From the NCBI RefSeq assembly GCF_007748195.1, contig NZ_CP037920.1, positions 3,597,501 to 3,661,500 on the forward strand: 64,000 bases of DNA, read 5' to 3'. Position numbers and translations under genes: made by a program. The notes beneath the pieces are model-generated. The model was not told where the DNA came from, searched no databases, and worked only from the letters and a program-made list of their open reading frames with translations. This stretch comes from Gimesia aquarii (GTDB lineage Bacteria; Planctomycetota; Planctomycetia; Planctomycetales; Planctomycetaceae). Of the stretch, positions 1-10,207 are shown in pieces. Every line of letters starts with the position of its first letter. The stretch's first letter is position 1.

Positions 1-726
1 AACTCCCTGATACTTCAGAATCTGATTTGTGGCAATCATCTTCTGATCATAGGCATTGGGGCCCGGGATCAGCACCGGACGATCTTCATTGAGATTCGTC
101 CAGACTTTTAAATCGGTTGAGCGAGCGAGCCAGATTCCCGCATCTCGTCTTTCGTAAAAGAGGTACCAATGTCCGTCTTCATACCAGACTGTGGGGGTTC
201 CATAAGGACCTTTTGGAATCGGGGAGCCGTTTGCGAGTCGGACATCCAATGGTCTTACTCGTTTCCAGTTGATCGCATCAGTGGAGGTGAGGTGCTGTGC
301 AATATCATGCTTGCCTTCTGCAAACATGTGATAAATGTTTCCCTGTTTGATGACCATCATATCTTCCACCCAATGGTCTTTGTATATTGGATTGCAGGGA
401 GAACGTGTCCAGTGTATTCCGTCACAGGAATAGGCATAACCTAGCATTTTCAAGCCTGCTCTGGTGCCATCATAGCCTGTGAACCACATATGATAGAAGT
501 TTCCCTCTTTGAGGATCCAACCACGTTCACGTATTTTTACGTCCCAATGTCCGGGGCCTTCTGCTTCGAAGATCGGATTGTTTTGATAGGGAACAAAATG
601 GGTGAGCACTTTAGGAAAAACAATATCTTCAGCCGAAGCAGTATTACTTACACTCAAAATAATTGAGAGTAGTAACAAACAATGATGAAATAACTCAGGA
701 CATGCTTTCAGAACAATCTTAGCCAT
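1..726 (-). CDS. secreted glycosidase-like beta-propeller protein, 3' end off the window
   Basis: The reading frame is open from the ATG at 726 to the window edge, 242 codons with no stop. An N-terminal stretch of about 30 residues is a signal peptide (hydrophobic LLLLSIILSV core, then SASA-like cleavage region). The mature part has short repeated strands such as FYHMWFTGYDG, EDGHWYLFYERRDAGIWLARS and LNEDRPVLIPGPNAYDQ. These resemble the blades of five-bladed propeller glycosidases (GH43/GH32/GH130-like), where 'YLFYE...WLARSTDLKVW' segments recur. No catalytic triad can be assigned because the C-terminal part is missing. It diverges from the ABC-transporter gene at 884. Substrate is unknown; general family assignment is moderately sure. 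Confidence 0.6.
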   Translation of the reverse strand, partial: MAKIVLKACPELFHHCLLLLSIILSVSNTASAEDIVFPKVLTHFVPYQNNPIFEAEGPGHWDVKIRERGWILKEGNFYHMWFTGYDGTRAGLKMLGYAYSCDGIHWTRSPCNPIYKDHWVEDMMVIKQGNIYHMFAEGKHDIAQHLTSTDAINWKRVRPLDVRLANGSPIPKGPYGTPTVWYEDGHWYLFYERRDAGIWLARSTDLKVWTNLNEDRPVLIPGPNAYDQKMIATNQILKYQGV

Positions 727-883
727 TTTTTCCCAATCATCAGGTTTCTAGAGTTTCCTCTCCCATCTTGCAGGAGATTCGCTATTATACGCAAGTCACT
801 TTGAAAAATACAAAGAACAACAAATGAAATTTCAATACGCCTTAGACTATGGCTATTAGAAATAAAATTCAAAAGGTAATTCC

Positions 884-2755
884 ATGTCAGATACAACTGC
901 ATTACTTGATATTCAGGGATTGAAAACTTACTTTCACACGAGCCGTGGCGTTGTGAAGGCTGTGGAAGATTTGACGATCAAAATTGAAAAAGGAAAAACC
1001 CTGGGTTTAGTTGGTGAATCTGGTTCAGGAAAATCAGTCACTTCTCTTTCCATTATGAAACTGCTTCCCGAAGCCGCGGCAGAAATTGATGCTGGATCAA
1101 TCTCTTTCCTGGGGAAAGACCTTGTCAAGTTGTCTGATCCAGAAATGCGCGGGATTCGTGGCAGCGAAATCAGCATGATATTCCAGGAGCCAGGCACTTC
1201 TCTGAATCCTGTTTTTCGTGTGGGAAAGCAAGTGATGGAAGCCATTATGCTACATCAGCAGGTTAGTTCCGTGGAAGCAAAACAGAGAACGATTGCCCTT
1301 TTCCATGAGGTGGGGATCTTAGACCCCGAACGCAGGTTTTCAAGTTTTCCTCATGAAATGTCAGGAGGCCAGAAGCAGCGTGTGATGATCGCGATGGCCT
1401 TAAGCTGTAATCCGGAACTTTTGATTGCCGATGAACCGACCACAGCGCTTGATGTCACAATCCAGGCACAAATTCTCAATCTGATTCGAAAATTACGCGA
1501 CGAGCGTGGCATGTCTGTTTTATTTATCACCCACGATTTGGGGGTGATTGCTGAAATTGCCGATGATGTCGCCGTGATGTTCCGTGGTAAATTAGTTGAG
1601 TACAAACCCGTTGTCGACATTTTTGAAAAACCCGAACATCCTTATACAAAGGGTTTGCTGGCTTGTCGGCCTGCATTAGATACAACATACAAGCGACTTC
1701 CGACCGTTTCTGATTTCATGGATATTGAAGAATCTGATGCGGGAGATTACACAATCCGTGAAAAGAAGTTTGATGAGAGTCAGTTTTTAAAACTCACTTC
1801 ATTGGGGCGTAAACGATTATTACATCCCCGCTCAGAATTAGAAAAGATAGAGTATGAGTGGAATGAAGTCAAAGACCTTCCCGAGACTCAATTTGTCAGC
1901 GATGGCGAAGAACCTATCTTACGGCTGGACCAGTTACAGGTTTACTATCCGATAAAAAGTGGAATATTGAGACGAACCGTCGATCATGTCAAAGCGGTCG
2001 ATGGAATCTCCTTGAATATTTATCGTGGACAAACATTGGGGCTTGTAGGGGAATCTGGTTGTGGAAAAACTACGGCTGGCAAGGCAATTGTGGGCCTCGC
2101 CCCCGTTACTGATGGAAAAATTCTATTGGAAGGAAACGACCTTGCTCATATGAGTCGTGCAGGGAGAAAACCATTTTGCCGTAAGGTGCAAATTATCTTT
2201 CAAGATCCATATAGTTCATTGAATCCGCGTATGATGATTTCGACCATTATCACTGAATCGATGACCGCTCATAATCTGGGAAAGTCAAAACAGGATCGTC
2301 GGGATCGAGCTGCTGCACTGCTGGAGGAAGTAGGATTACAGTCTGATTATCTGGATCGTTATCCCCATGAATTTTCTGGGGGACAGCGTCAGAGAATCTC
2401 AATCGCACGTGCCTTGGCGGTCGAACCAGAATTCATTATTTGTGATGAATCTGTTTCAGCTCTGGACGTCTCCGTACAGGCACAAGTACTGAATTTGCTC
2501 AAAGATTTACAGGAACAACACAACCTGACTTATATTTTCATCAGCCATGATTTGAGTGTCGTCAAGTTTATGTCTGATATGATGGCAGTCATGAATGCGG
2601 GAAAACTGATCGAAATCGGGCCTTCCGAAATGATTTATCAGAATCCTCATGAAGACTATACAAGAAAGTTGATTGATTCGGTTCCCACGGATAATCTGAT
2701 GCAAATCAAGAATCGTGTTGAACATAGGAAAAATCGAGCATTGAAGCGTGAATGA
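884..2755 (+). CDS. fused dipeptide/oligopeptide ABC transporter ATPase (YejF/GsiA-like)
   Basis: Energy-coupling subunit of a peptide-type ABC importer, with two complete ATPase domains in one 623-residue chain. The first half has Walker A GESGSGKS (about residue 44), signature MSGGQKQR and Walker [10 protein letters not shown]. The second half has [16 protein letters not shown] and [12 protein letters not shown]. Each half carries the extended C-terminal region typical of DppD/DppF. E. coli YejF and GsiA show the same fusion. In the second half the usual DEP is DES, which keeps the catalytic Glu. Four further genes to 7848 on the same strand provide the binding protein and permeases. Peptide transport is well supported; the exact substrate is not. 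Confidence 0.93.
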   Translation: MSDTTALLDIQGLKTYFHTSRGVVKAVEDLTIKIEKGKTLGLVGESGSGKSVTSLSIMKLLPEAAAEIDAGSISFLGKDLVKLSDPEMRGIRGSEISMIFQEPGTSLNPVFRVGKQVMEAIMLHQQVSSVEAKQRTIALFHEVGILDPERRFSSFPHEMSGGQKQRVMIAMALSCNPELLIADEPTTALDVTIQAQILNLIRKLRDERGMSVLFITHDLGVIAEIADDVAVMFRGKLVEYKPVVDIFEKPEHPYTKGLLACRPALDTTYKRLPTVSDFMDIEESDAGDYTIREKKFDESQFLKLTSLGRKRLLHPRSELEKIEYEWNEVKDLPETQFVSDGEEPILRLDQLQVYYPIKSGILRRTVDHVKAVDGISLNIYRGQTLGLVGESGCGKTTAGKAIVGLAPVTDGKILLEGNDLAHMSRAGRKPFCRKVQIIFQDPYSSLNPRMMISTIITESMTAHNLGKSKQDRRDRAAALLEEVGLQSDYLDRYPHEFSGGQRQRISIARALAVEPEFIICDESVSALDVSVQAQVLNLLKDLQEQHNLTYIFISHDLSVVKFMSDMMAVMNAGKLIEIGPSEMIYQNPHEDYTRKLIDSVPTDNLMQIKNRVEHRKNRALKRE

Positions 2756-2927
2756 TCTTATATATGTAAATTTGTAGATATGTTTTGAGATTTCCAATTT
2801 CTCCCTCCCGTACAGTAGACCACCAGAATTGCCATTGCTAATCTTTCCCCCGTAGTCTGCGGGACCGGCAAGCTTTATGTCGGTTTGACATTTTGACATC
2901 CTGTATGGAAAGATTAGGAAAAAGAAC

Positions 2928-3362
2928 ATGACAATAAAATCATCATGGAGAGTTGTTTTAGCAAGTCTGTTGTGTCTACTGCTTATTCAACCAGTTTCTG
3001 CAGAAGAAACTAAAAAGAAGGGGGAACATGATTGGTTGATCAAACACCCTACAATTCAGAAACTCTTAAAACTGCACAATAAAGAACGAGCTCGACATGG
3101 GCTGCCTGCATTGACCCTGAACACAAAGATGTGTCTCAAAGCTCAAGAACACGCCACTTGGATGGCAGAAACTGGTTACTATCAACACAGTAATCTACCT
3201 TGGCCGGAAATCATTTTCCAGGGGCCCACATCAGCAGAAGCTGCTGTCAATGGGTGGATTGCCTCACCGGCTCATCACTCGATTATGCTAACTGGAACTC
3301 AAGCTGGTTTCGGCTACATGGTCATTAATGGCCAATATTATTGGGTAGGGGTCTTTCAATAA
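2928..3362 (+). CDS. secreted CAP (SCP/PR1)-domain protein
   Basis: A 144-residue protein with a signal peptide (hydrophobic core LASLLCLLLIQ, cleavage near VSA-EE), then one small CAP domain. CAP features visible are LLKLHNKERARHGLPALTLN, AQEHATWMAETGYYQHS and the C-terminal WIASPAHHSIML followed by GFGYMVINGQYYWVGVFQ. Family members are secreted proteins of varied and often unknown activity. The gene sits on the same strand between the transporter ATPase and the binding protein, with 172 bp upstream and 242 bp downstream. It may therefore be separately transcribed. An 18-bp inverted repeat follows it. Confidence 0.85.
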   Translation: MTIKSSWRVVLASLLCLLLIQPVSAEETKKKGEHDWLIKHPTIQKLLKLHNKERARHGLPALTLNTKMCLKAQEHATWMAETGYYQHSNLPWPEIIFQGPTSAEAAVNGWIASPAHHSIMLTGTQAGFGYMVINGQYYWVGVFQ

Positions 3363-3411
3363 GAGCGAGTCAAAAAATGCTCTGAAGGCATTTGCCACTA
3401 AGTTAACAATG

Positions 3412-3478
3412 ACAAGGCTGATTTTGGTTGATGATAAGTCTAAATGCTTCTTGCGTTTAAAACCAAAATCAGCCTTGT
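3412..3478 (+). terminator. 18-bp perfect inverted repeat, probable terminator
   Basis: The arms at 3412-3429 and 3461-3478 are exact reverse complements over 18 bp, separated by a 31-nt loop. They lie about 50 bp after the CAP gene stop and before the binding-protein gene. Only a short mixed T run (TTCTATTT) follows, so termination is plausible but not textbook. mRNA processing or differential expression inside the transporter cluster is an alternative. Confidence 0.6.
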
Positions 3479-3604
3479 TCTATTTGACCCAGTCTGCCAC
3501 AATCTAGCTCTACTGACTCATGTAGTTTGGCCAGATTTGGATGTTGACCTCAATCCTGGCTATTAAGTGATTTTTCCGACTTTGCAACGGAGTAATTTGA
3601 AGGA

Positions 3605-5575
3605 ATGTCCATGTATCTAGTTTCCCGCCTGAATCTGCTACTGTTGACTCTCTCATTCACAATCTTTCTCACAGGATGCCCCGGCCCTTCCACGGAGAAG
3701 ACCGAAGAAGCGGTTTCAAAATCGGATACCGATTCAAATTCGAATTCTGATGAAAAAAATTCAGAAGAACCTCCTGAAGTGTTATTGGAGCCATTCGATG
3801 CTCCTACTCTTGCTGAGCTGGACGCAAAAGCGAAATGGGAGAAACAGCCTGTACTAGATAGTTTGGAACTGTTACGCGAACGTCAGAGTAAAGAAAAACC
3901 ACTGGTTAGTGTTTCTGAGGCTCTTAAGCTCAAAAATACCAATCAGGAAATCAATGAAAAAATCTTGAGCGCGTTAGGCAGACTTCCCGAAAGTGTGGAA
4001 GACGTCGATTGGGGGGCAACCATCAATCGTCATGTCTTGGCGGACCTCAAAAGTACCAATCCAATTATGGGTAGCTCTTCGGTTGAATTTGAAGTCTCTT
4101 CTCTGACCGGTTTTGGCTTATTTAGTTTCGACTGGAACTTCATTCCATTTGCTGTCTCAGACACAGTTGTTTCGTGGGATACCAGTGAAGATAAACTATA
4201 CGACAAAGTCGTGCTGCGAGATGATCTCACCTGGTCAGATGGCGTACCAATTACCGCTCATGATATTGTGTTTACTTTTAAGACCATCATGAATCCCAAA
4301 GTCCCTGTTCCAGCTGTGCGATCTGGAACGGACCAGATTCGTTGGATTCAAGCCTACGATGATCAAACTCTGGTTTTCTTTCACAAAGAATCCCTGCCAA
4401 CAAACGTATGGAATCTTAATTTCCCCATTATTCCCAAGCATATTTACGAGAAAGAATTGGAAACCGATCCGACTCTTCAGGATAGTGAATATCATGTGAA
4501 ATATGAAAACAATCCTGTTACCGGTGGACCTTATGAATATGAGAAAAGAGTGCGCGGCCAGGAAATATTGCTGCGCCGTCGAGAGAGCTGGTATATGCAT
4601 GATGGGAAAGAGGTCCGCACTCGTTCTTATTTTGAGCGAGTGCGCTTGCGAATTATTCAAGACCCGAACACGGCGCTATTGGCCTTGAAAAAAGGGGAAA
4701 TTGATGAAATGGCATTGAATCCCGAGCTTTGGAAAACCCAAACCAAAGGCGAGGATTTTTATAAGAATTGTACAAAGGCAAATGGTCTGGAGTGGGTCTA
4801 TTTTTACTTCGGTTGGAACACAAAGACGTTATTCTTTCAAGACAAAAAAGTACGACAGGCAATGGCTTATGCCTTCGATCATGATGAAATGTTAAATGAA
4901 CTCTGTTATGGCCTCTATCAACCATGCACCGGGATTTATCACGAAACGGCCTGGATGTCACCAAAGCCAATGACAAAACCGTACAAACAAGATTTGGATA
5001 AAGCAGAAGACCTACTCGATGAAGCGGGCTGGATCGACCACGACGGTGATGGAATTCGTGACAAAAAATTTGATGGAAAAGTAATTCCGTTTCGTTTTTC
5101 TATTATGACTTCCAACAGACCTTTATCACTTTCGATCTGTACGTTGCTCAAAGAAAACTTGGAGCAAATTGGTATCATTTGTGATGTGAAACCGACTGAG
5201 TTTACTGTGATGCAGGAAAAATCTCGTAAGCATCAATTTCAGGCGATGTTTGCCGGGTGGGGAACAGGCACGGATCCCGACACTTCCATCAACTTATGGA
5301 AAACAGGGGCAGGCAGAAACTACGGAGAATACTCAAATCCAGAAATCGACAAACTCTTTGAAGAAGGGCGTCGAGAATTCGATAAAGACAAACGAGCGAA
5401 GATTTACGGAAAGATTCATAAAATCCTCTACGAAGATCAGCCTTATACATGGCTCTATTTTCGAAATTCCTTCTATGGATTCAATAAGGATTTGCGAGGG
5501 TATGTATTCAGTCCACGCGGTCCCTATGGATATGGCCCTGGCTTCAGCAGCCTGTGGAAGCCCGTCCCAAAATAG
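3605..5575 (+). CDS. ABC transporter extracellular solute-binding lipoprotein (family 5, peptide type)
   Basis: A 656-residue periplasmic binding component. The N-terminus is a lipoprotein signal with lipobox LTGC (Cys about residue 25). A Ser/Asp/Glu-rich linker and about 100 residues of helical extension come before the SBP_bac_5 domain. Family hallmarks are LTWSDGVPITAHDIVFTF (about residue 210), VTGGPYEYEKR and the C-terminal LYEDQPYTWLYFRNSFYGFN. The segment DHDGDGIRDKKFDGK is a feature often seen in this family. AAGGA precedes the ATG at 3605; a second ATG at 3611 is possible. It feeds the permeases encoded at 5688 and 6736. The N-terminal extension is longer than in DppA. Confidence 0.9.
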   Translation: MSMYLVSRLNLLLLTLSFTIFLTGCPGPSTEKTEEAVSKSDTDSNSNSDEKNSEEPPEVLLEPFDAPTLAELDAKAKWEKQPVLDSLELLRERQSKEKPLVSVSEALKLKNTNQEINEKILSALGRLPESVEDVDWGATINRHVLADLKSTNPIMGSSSVEFEVSSLTGFGLFSFDWNFIPFAVSDTVVSWDTSEDKLYDKVVLRDDLTWSDGVPITAHDIVFTFKTIMNPKVPVPAVRSGTDQIRWIQAYDDQTLVFFHKESLPTNVWNLNFPIIPKHIYEKELETDPTLQDSEYHVKYENNPVTGGPYEYEKRVRGQEILLRRRESWYMHDGKEVRTRSYFERVRLRIIQDPNTALLALKKGEIDEMALNPELWKTQTKGEDFYKNCTKANGLEWVYFYFGWNTKTLFFQDKKVRQAMAYAFDHDEMLNELCYGLYQPCTGIYHETAWMSPKPMTKPYKQDLDKAEDLLDEAGWIDHDGDGIRDKKFDGKVIPFRFSIMTSNRPLSLSICTLLKENLEQIGIICDVKPTEFTVMQEKSRKHQFQAMFAGWGTGTDPDTSINLWKTGAGRNYGEYSNPEIDKLFEEGRREFDKDKRAKIYGKIHKILYEDQPYTWLYFRNSFYGFNKDLRGYVFSPRGPYGYGPGFSSLWKPVPK

Positions 5576-5687
5576 TCTCTGCTTTTGGTCTCTATCCTGA
5601 GTTCTCGCAGAATGGAGACCACCTGAAAGGCAGGGCAGGGTTGTATTGTTATTTGTAGTGATTCTGTTTGTGGATTGATTGAAAAGC

Positions 5688-6674
5688 ATGTTCAGCTATC
5701 TCGTGCGAAGGCTCTTCATCGGGTTCATTACCCTCATCCTGATTACCTTCATGATCTTCGGCTTGATTCGAAATATGCCAGGTACGCCTATTTCTGTGAA
5801 TATGGCAATGATTGATCCTGGAAAAGAACTGAATCCAGCAGATATTGAGCGTATGAAAAAAGCTTATGGGCTGGATAAACCCTGGCCACAAGCTTACGTG
5901 TTATGGGTAAAAAATGTAGTGCAGTTTGATTTTGGACGGTCAATCTCCCGGAAGCAACCCGTTGCCCGCTTGATAATGGAGCGGATGGGCCCCACATTGA
6001 TTTTATCTGTGAGTTCTTTACTGCTAACCTATCTGTTGGCGATTCCCATTGGTCTCTATTCTTCGGCACGCCAGGGACGACTGGATGAAAGAACGACGGG
6101 CACAATTCTCTATATGCTCTATTCATTTCCCAGCTTCGTAGCTGCTTTGTTTTTACAGATCTATCTGGCAAATAAATTAGGGTGGCTACCACTTTATGGA
6201 ATGAAGAGTGATGGGTATTCTTCCATGACATCAACGCAACAAGCGTGGGATATCTTTAAGCATGCTTTGATGCCAGTGATTTGTTATACGTACGGCAGTT
6301 TGGCTTATTATAGCCGCTTCATTCGAGCGAATATGCAGGAAGTTTTGCGGCAGGATTACATTCGCACCGCGCGTGCAAAGGGCTTAGGTCCTGTCAATGT
6401 GCTGGTCAAACATGCGTTTCGTAACACATTCATCCCGTTAGTCACATTGATTGGTTTAACGCTGCCATCATTATTGGGTGGTTCTGTGATCATTGAACGC
6501 ATTTTTAGCTGGCCCGGAATGGGACAGCTTTATTTTGAGTCGATCCTGGAAAGAGACTATCCCACCATCATGGGATTGACTTTGATGTTTTCGATTTTGA
6601 CTTTAGCAGGTCAGTTGCTGGCTGACATCTTTTATGCACTGGCAGACCCAAGGGTCAAAATTGCAGATCATTAA
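5688..6674 (+). CDS. ABC transporter permease, DppB/YejB type
   Basis: First transmembrane subunit of the peptide importer, 328 residues. The N-terminal helix follows MFSYLVRRLF, as in DppB proteins. A periplasmic segment comes next, and the permease core carries the EAA loop RTARAKGLGPVNVLVKHAFRN, which docks on the ATPase. It ends with DIFYALADPRVKI, the usual C-terminus of this family. The frame extends upstream to a TTG at 5679, but the ATG at 5688 matches the family N-terminus. It follows the binding protein by about 110 bp, which contains a GGTCTC...GAGACC inverted repeat at 5586-5621. Confidence 0.9.
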   Translation: MFSYLVRRLFIGFITLILITFMIFGLIRNMPGTPISVNMAMIDPGKELNPADIERMKKAYGLDKPWPQAYVLWVKNVVQFDFGRSISRKQPVARLIMERMGPTLILSVSSLLLTYLLAIPIGLYSSARQGRLDERTTGTILYMLYSFPSFVAALFLQIYLANKLGWLPLYGMKSDGYSSMTSTQQAWDIFKHALMPVICYTYGSLAYYSRFIRANMQEVLRQDYIRTARAKGLGPVNVLVKHAFRNTFIPLVTLIGLTLPSLLGGSVIIERIFSWPGMGQLYFESILERDYPTIMGLTLMFSILTLAGQLLADIFYALADPRVKIADH

Positions 6675-6735
6675 TGATAAGACGCGATCTTTTTTTAATA
6701 TTTGTCATGTTTACGATTTGAATCATTAAAACATT

Positions 6736-7848
6736 ATGCAAGAGAAATCTGAAGATAACTTAGACGCTTCCTCTGAATCGAAGCCAGTGAAAAAATCTCC
6801 CAGTTTCTGGGCTGAAACCTGGCAGCGTTTCAAGGGCCGAAAAATGGCGATGCTGGCCTTAATTTATATCTGTTTTTTAGGGTTTGTTGCCGTTTTTGCC
6901 CCTGCGATTGCAGGAACAAAACCGATTATTTGCAAATATAAAGGGCATATCTATTTTCCAGCATTGGGTTATTTTCGACGTGAATGGGAGAACCCGATTT
7001 TTCTAAAGGATCGATTTCGAAATCGTTATCCGAAAAATCTCATTGAGAAAGATCCAAATAGTTGGGCAATTTGGCCGTTAGTGTATCAGGATCCTTATCG
7101 CCGCGTATATGACAATGAATGGAAAGGTCTGCCTGGTAATCCAACCCAGGATAATGGTGCTCCCAGCCTTAGAAACTGGTTTGGAACTGACCAGCGCGGC
7201 GTCGATGTCTTTACTCAGATGGTGCATGGGACAACAATCGCTTTATTAGTCGGTTTTGTTTCTATGGGGATTGCCGGCTTTATTGGAATTATTGTGGGGG
7301 CTTTAGCCGGTTTTTATGGGAAATGGATCGATATGGTCCTGAGTCGCCTGATTGAAGTCGTGATGTGCATTCCAACTTTAATTTTGATACTCGCCATTAT
7401 TGCGATTATCGATTCTCCCACAATTTGGCACATGATGGCGATCATTGGTTGTACAGGCTGGACAGGAATTGCACGGTTGGCGCGTGCTGAGTTTATGAAA
7501 CTTCGTGAAAGTGATTTTGTCCTAGCAGCGAAAACGACGGGTGTTGGACAGTTCCGCATTATATTTCGTTACATCTTGCCAAACTCACTGGCGCCAGTAC
7601 TTGTTCCCATCACATTTGGAATCGCAGCAGCGATTCTGATTGAAAGTGGTCTCAGTTTCCTGGGCTTTGGGGCACCCCCTCCTAACCCGAGTTGGGGAAC
7701 ACTACTTAATCTGGGAAGACAAAATTTGCAGATGTGGTGGTTGATCTTCTTTCCAGGAATGGCAATCTTTCTGGCTGTCTTGGCATATAACTTGATTGGT
7801 GAAGGATTGCAGGAAGCATCTGATCCGCGATTACGGGATGCCAATTGA
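6736..7848 (+). CDS. ABC transporter permease, DppC/YejE type with long external loop
   Basis: Second permease subunit, 370 residues. A cytoplasmic N-terminus with FWAETWQRFKGRKMAMLAL (OppC_N) leads into the first membrane helix. About 100 residues of extracytoplasmic loop follow (KGHIYFPALGYFRREW ... WAIWPLVYQDPYR), before GTDQRGVDVFTQMVHG and the permease core. The EAA loop is KTTGVGQFRIIFRYILPNS and the end is EGLQEASDPRLRD. The YKG-x-x-YFP and WxIWP elements of the loop resemble YejE rather than DppC. With the fused ATPase this supports a Yej-like transporter. It converges with the TgpA-like gene, 10 bp away. Confidence 0.88.
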   Translation: MQEKSEDNLDASSESKPVKKSPSFWAETWQRFKGRKMAMLALIYICFLGFVAVFAPAIAGTKPIICKYKGHIYFPALGYFRREWENPIFLKDRFRNRYPKNLIEKDPNSWAIWPLVYQDPYRRVYDNEWKGLPGNPTQDNGAPSLRNWFGTDQRGVDVFTQMVHGTTIALLVGFVSMGIAGFIGIIVGALAGFYGKWIDMVLSRLIEVVMCIPTLILILAIIAIIDSPTIWHMMAIIGCTGWTGIARLARAEFMKLRESDFVLAAKTTGVGQFRIIFRYILPNSLAPVLVPITFGIAAAILIESGLSFLGFGAPPPNPSWGTLLNLGRQNLQMWWLIFFPGMAIFLAVLAYNLIGEGLQEASDPRLRDAN

Positions 7849-7858
7849 GAATCACAGC

Positions 7859-10171
7859 TTATTTTTGTGTGAGATCTTTTTCTTCAGCCAAAACAGTTTC
7901 CAGCTTACTCAGTTTTTGAGAAACCTCATCGGCTTCTTGTGATGCGAGAGGGCGGTTGCCGTATCTGACCCGATAAAACAGTTTTGTAAATCGGTCCGGA
8001 TAATCAATGATTTGGGCCTGAGTCAGGTCAGAGTTCAAATCAACTTGAACATGATCTGAAAACTCTTGTTGAGTTTCCGAGTGATTTCGCACCAGACCTT
8101 TTTGGGCGAGTAACAACCGGAATTTTTCATAAAAGGCTACATCTACTGAGTTCAACGCTTTCTTTTGCCCTTTCTTTGGATGAAGCAAATAACGTACGAG
8201 TCTGATCATTAGTAGTAAACTCCACTTCAGCCCAAAAAAGAGACCAGCAATAATAAAAACAGCAAGCCCTCCTTCCCAGCTGAACCAGCGACGGGGATTC
8301 AACAAAAGGTTTTTGCCCTTGACCACCATGCCTGAAATCATAGAACGAAAATTGAATAACCATTGGTTTAACTTTTTGCCCACTCGGAAAATGGGATCAT
8401 AAAAGGTTTGTTTTTGTCTCTGATAAGAAACTCCAATGACATAGTCTGACCAGAACTCAGACAAAATTTTTGTCATACCTTTCCAACTACTGAATGAGGT
8501 CGCATTCTGAGCAACGATTGTGGCACGCTGTAAAGCAGGAGTTGCGTCCAGAGTTTCCCAGCGATCGTTCAGAAACGCTTCTACCCAGGAATGGGCAAAG
8601 CGTTGTTGAATCTCCAAGCGATTTGAGAGCATTTTTTCTTCACCCCCTTTGAAGCCACTAATCACCCTCGCAGGAATTTTGATCGCTCTCAGCATCAATG
8701 CCAATGCCGACGCATAATATTCACAATGTCCCGATTTTCGGTTAAACAGAAAATCTTCTACGGGGTCAATCGTTGGATCAGCGATTGACATATTGAGAGT
8801 GTAGCTGAAATCCCCTGAATCCCGTAAGTACGATTCAATAAATTTGGCTTTCTCGCGATCTGATTTCAATTCCGGGTGAGAAGCGATTAACTCTTTGGTG
8901 AACTGAATCAATTTTCGTATATCTTTTTTGGGTAGCTGTAGATACATCCGTGGGTCATCTAACTGATCCAGTTCAAGATTATCGCCTGGTTTTTTGGCTG
9001 TCAGTACATTGTATTTGGTGTTTTCATTACGATTCGGTGGTTCTGACTGGCGAACTTCCATCGTTTCTATATTTAAACGATTTTCCGTATTGCTCAGCAT
9101 GTCCATGCCCAAGCATGGATACATAATAAATAAAACATCAGTCCCGATCGGTTCCAGAATGATTTCCTGCCGGTAGAGTGATTGGTCGTCAAGTTCTGAG
9201 GAATTTAAGAGTCTCCAGTTTGATCGTCTTCTGACTTTACTCCAACCACCATTTTTATAGTTAGAAAGAACTGCACCTCGAAAAAGAGGTTCATCCAATC
9301 CAAATTTCTCGACAAACTCTGAAATTGTGACCGGTTCGTCAGATTCATTATCATAAATCGAAAGCTCTAAAACCCGTTCTGAACTTTCGAGAATTTCACC
9401 CATTTCACCCAACTGCACTTTTTCAGTAAAACCGACTAAAGGTTGAGCATCTGCTTCAATTGATTCGTTATTGAAAAATGAACGATTTACCCACAATCGT
9501 GGTATTAATAAAAAGAAACACATTGAGATCAATAATGCGCTGATTGAGCAGCCCGCAGAGGCCCAGAAGAATTTACCGGTGAGCCATTGACGGCTTTGAT
9601 CAAATTGAACTCCACTGCGTACCTGACTTGTCTGTTGAAAAGGGGAAGCTGCATTGCTCTCAACTGCTAATCTGGGGATCACCTCGGGAGAATTCTGTTG
9701 TAGAAATGTGTTTCGGGTACGGTAAAGCGAAAAAATGGAGAGTGTCCAGATTGATAAAAACAAATAGATAACCAGCAGGATTCCATAATATCCCGATTCG
9801 GTCAGAACCGAACCAACCGCAATTTGCAGAAATCCTAACGCGCAGAGCCACCAGTATTGAGTGTCTCCTTTTTTTTGCAGTAGGATGATCCAGGTCAGAT
9901 AGACTAAAAAGTGAGCACCGGAAAGCAAGCGGCCTTCAATATCTGAAAAAAACTCGGCACACACAAACAGAAAGGCAAGGAGCCCCAGAACATTTGCCCA
10001 CAGAGGACTCAAGCTAAACTTAGACCAGCGATCTGTGAAGAACAGCGTGAGTAAACCCAGGGGGATTGTTACCAACTGGGGAAAAGCGCCACCTTCTGCC
10101 AGCATAAACATGATGCTGGATAAAGATATGAGCAGATAAATGCTGAGTTGAAATGTGAGTGTTAAGTTCAC
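7859..10171 (-). CDS. TgpA-like membrane transglutaminase-like protein (DUF3488/DUF4129)
   Basis: 770 residues. The N-terminal third has several membrane helices (DUF3488). A periplasmic transglutaminase-like domain follows, with Cys483 (KSGHCEYYASAL), His527 (FAHSWVEAF) and Asp542 (TLDATP) as the papain-like triad. One more membrane helix and a cytoplasmic DUF4129-like tail with YRVRYGNRPL complete it. This is the architecture of Pseudomonas TgpA and related proteins, usually encoded next to DUF58 and MoxR genes. The DUF58 gene lies 36 bp upstream on the same strand; no MoxR ATPase is present in this window. The in vivo substrate is unknown. Confidence 0.88.
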   Translation of the reverse strand: MNLTLTFQLSIYLLISLSSIMFMLAEGGAFPQLVTIPLGLLTLFFTDRWSKFSLSPLWANVLGLLAFLFVCAEFFSDIEGRLLSGAHFLVYLTWIILLQKKGDTQYWWLCALGFLQIAVGSVLTESGYYGILLVIYLFLSIWTLSIFSLYRTRNTFLQQNSPEVIPRLAVESNAASPFQQTSQVRSGVQFDQSRQWLTGKFFWASAGCSISALLISMCFFLLIPRLWVNRSFFNNESIEADAQPLVGFTEKVQLGEMGEILESSERVLELSIYDNESDEPVTISEFVEKFGLDEPLFRGAVLSNYKNGGWSKVRRRSNWRLLNSSELDDQSLYRQEIILEPIGTDVLFIMYPCLGMDMLSNTENRLNIETMEVRQSEPPNRNENTKYNVLTAKKPGDNLELDQLDDPRMYLQLPKKDIRKLIQFTKELIASHPELKSDREKAKFIESYLRDSGDFSYTLNMSIADPTIDPVEDFLFNRKSGHCEYYASALALMLRAIKIPARVISGFKGGEEKMLSNRLEIQQRFAHSWVEAFLNDRWETLDATPALQRATIVAQNATSFSSWKGMTKILSEFWSDYVIGVSYQRQKQTFYDPIFRVGKKLNQWLFNFRSMISGMVVKGKNLLLNPRRWFSWEGGLAVFIIAGLFFGLKWSLLLMIRLVRYLLHPKKGQKKALNSVDVAFYEKFRLLLAQKGLVRNHSETQQEFSDHVQVDLNSDLTQAQIIDYPDRFTKLFYRVRYGNRPLASQEADEVSQKLSKLETVLAEEKDLTQK

Positions 10172-10207
10172 GGGTTAATATCCACTAGAATTAATTTTAA
10201 CGTCAAT

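Noticed and set aside
5788-6234. 148-codon antisense ORF within the DppB-type permease
   Set aside because: Antisense shadow of a strongly coding frame.
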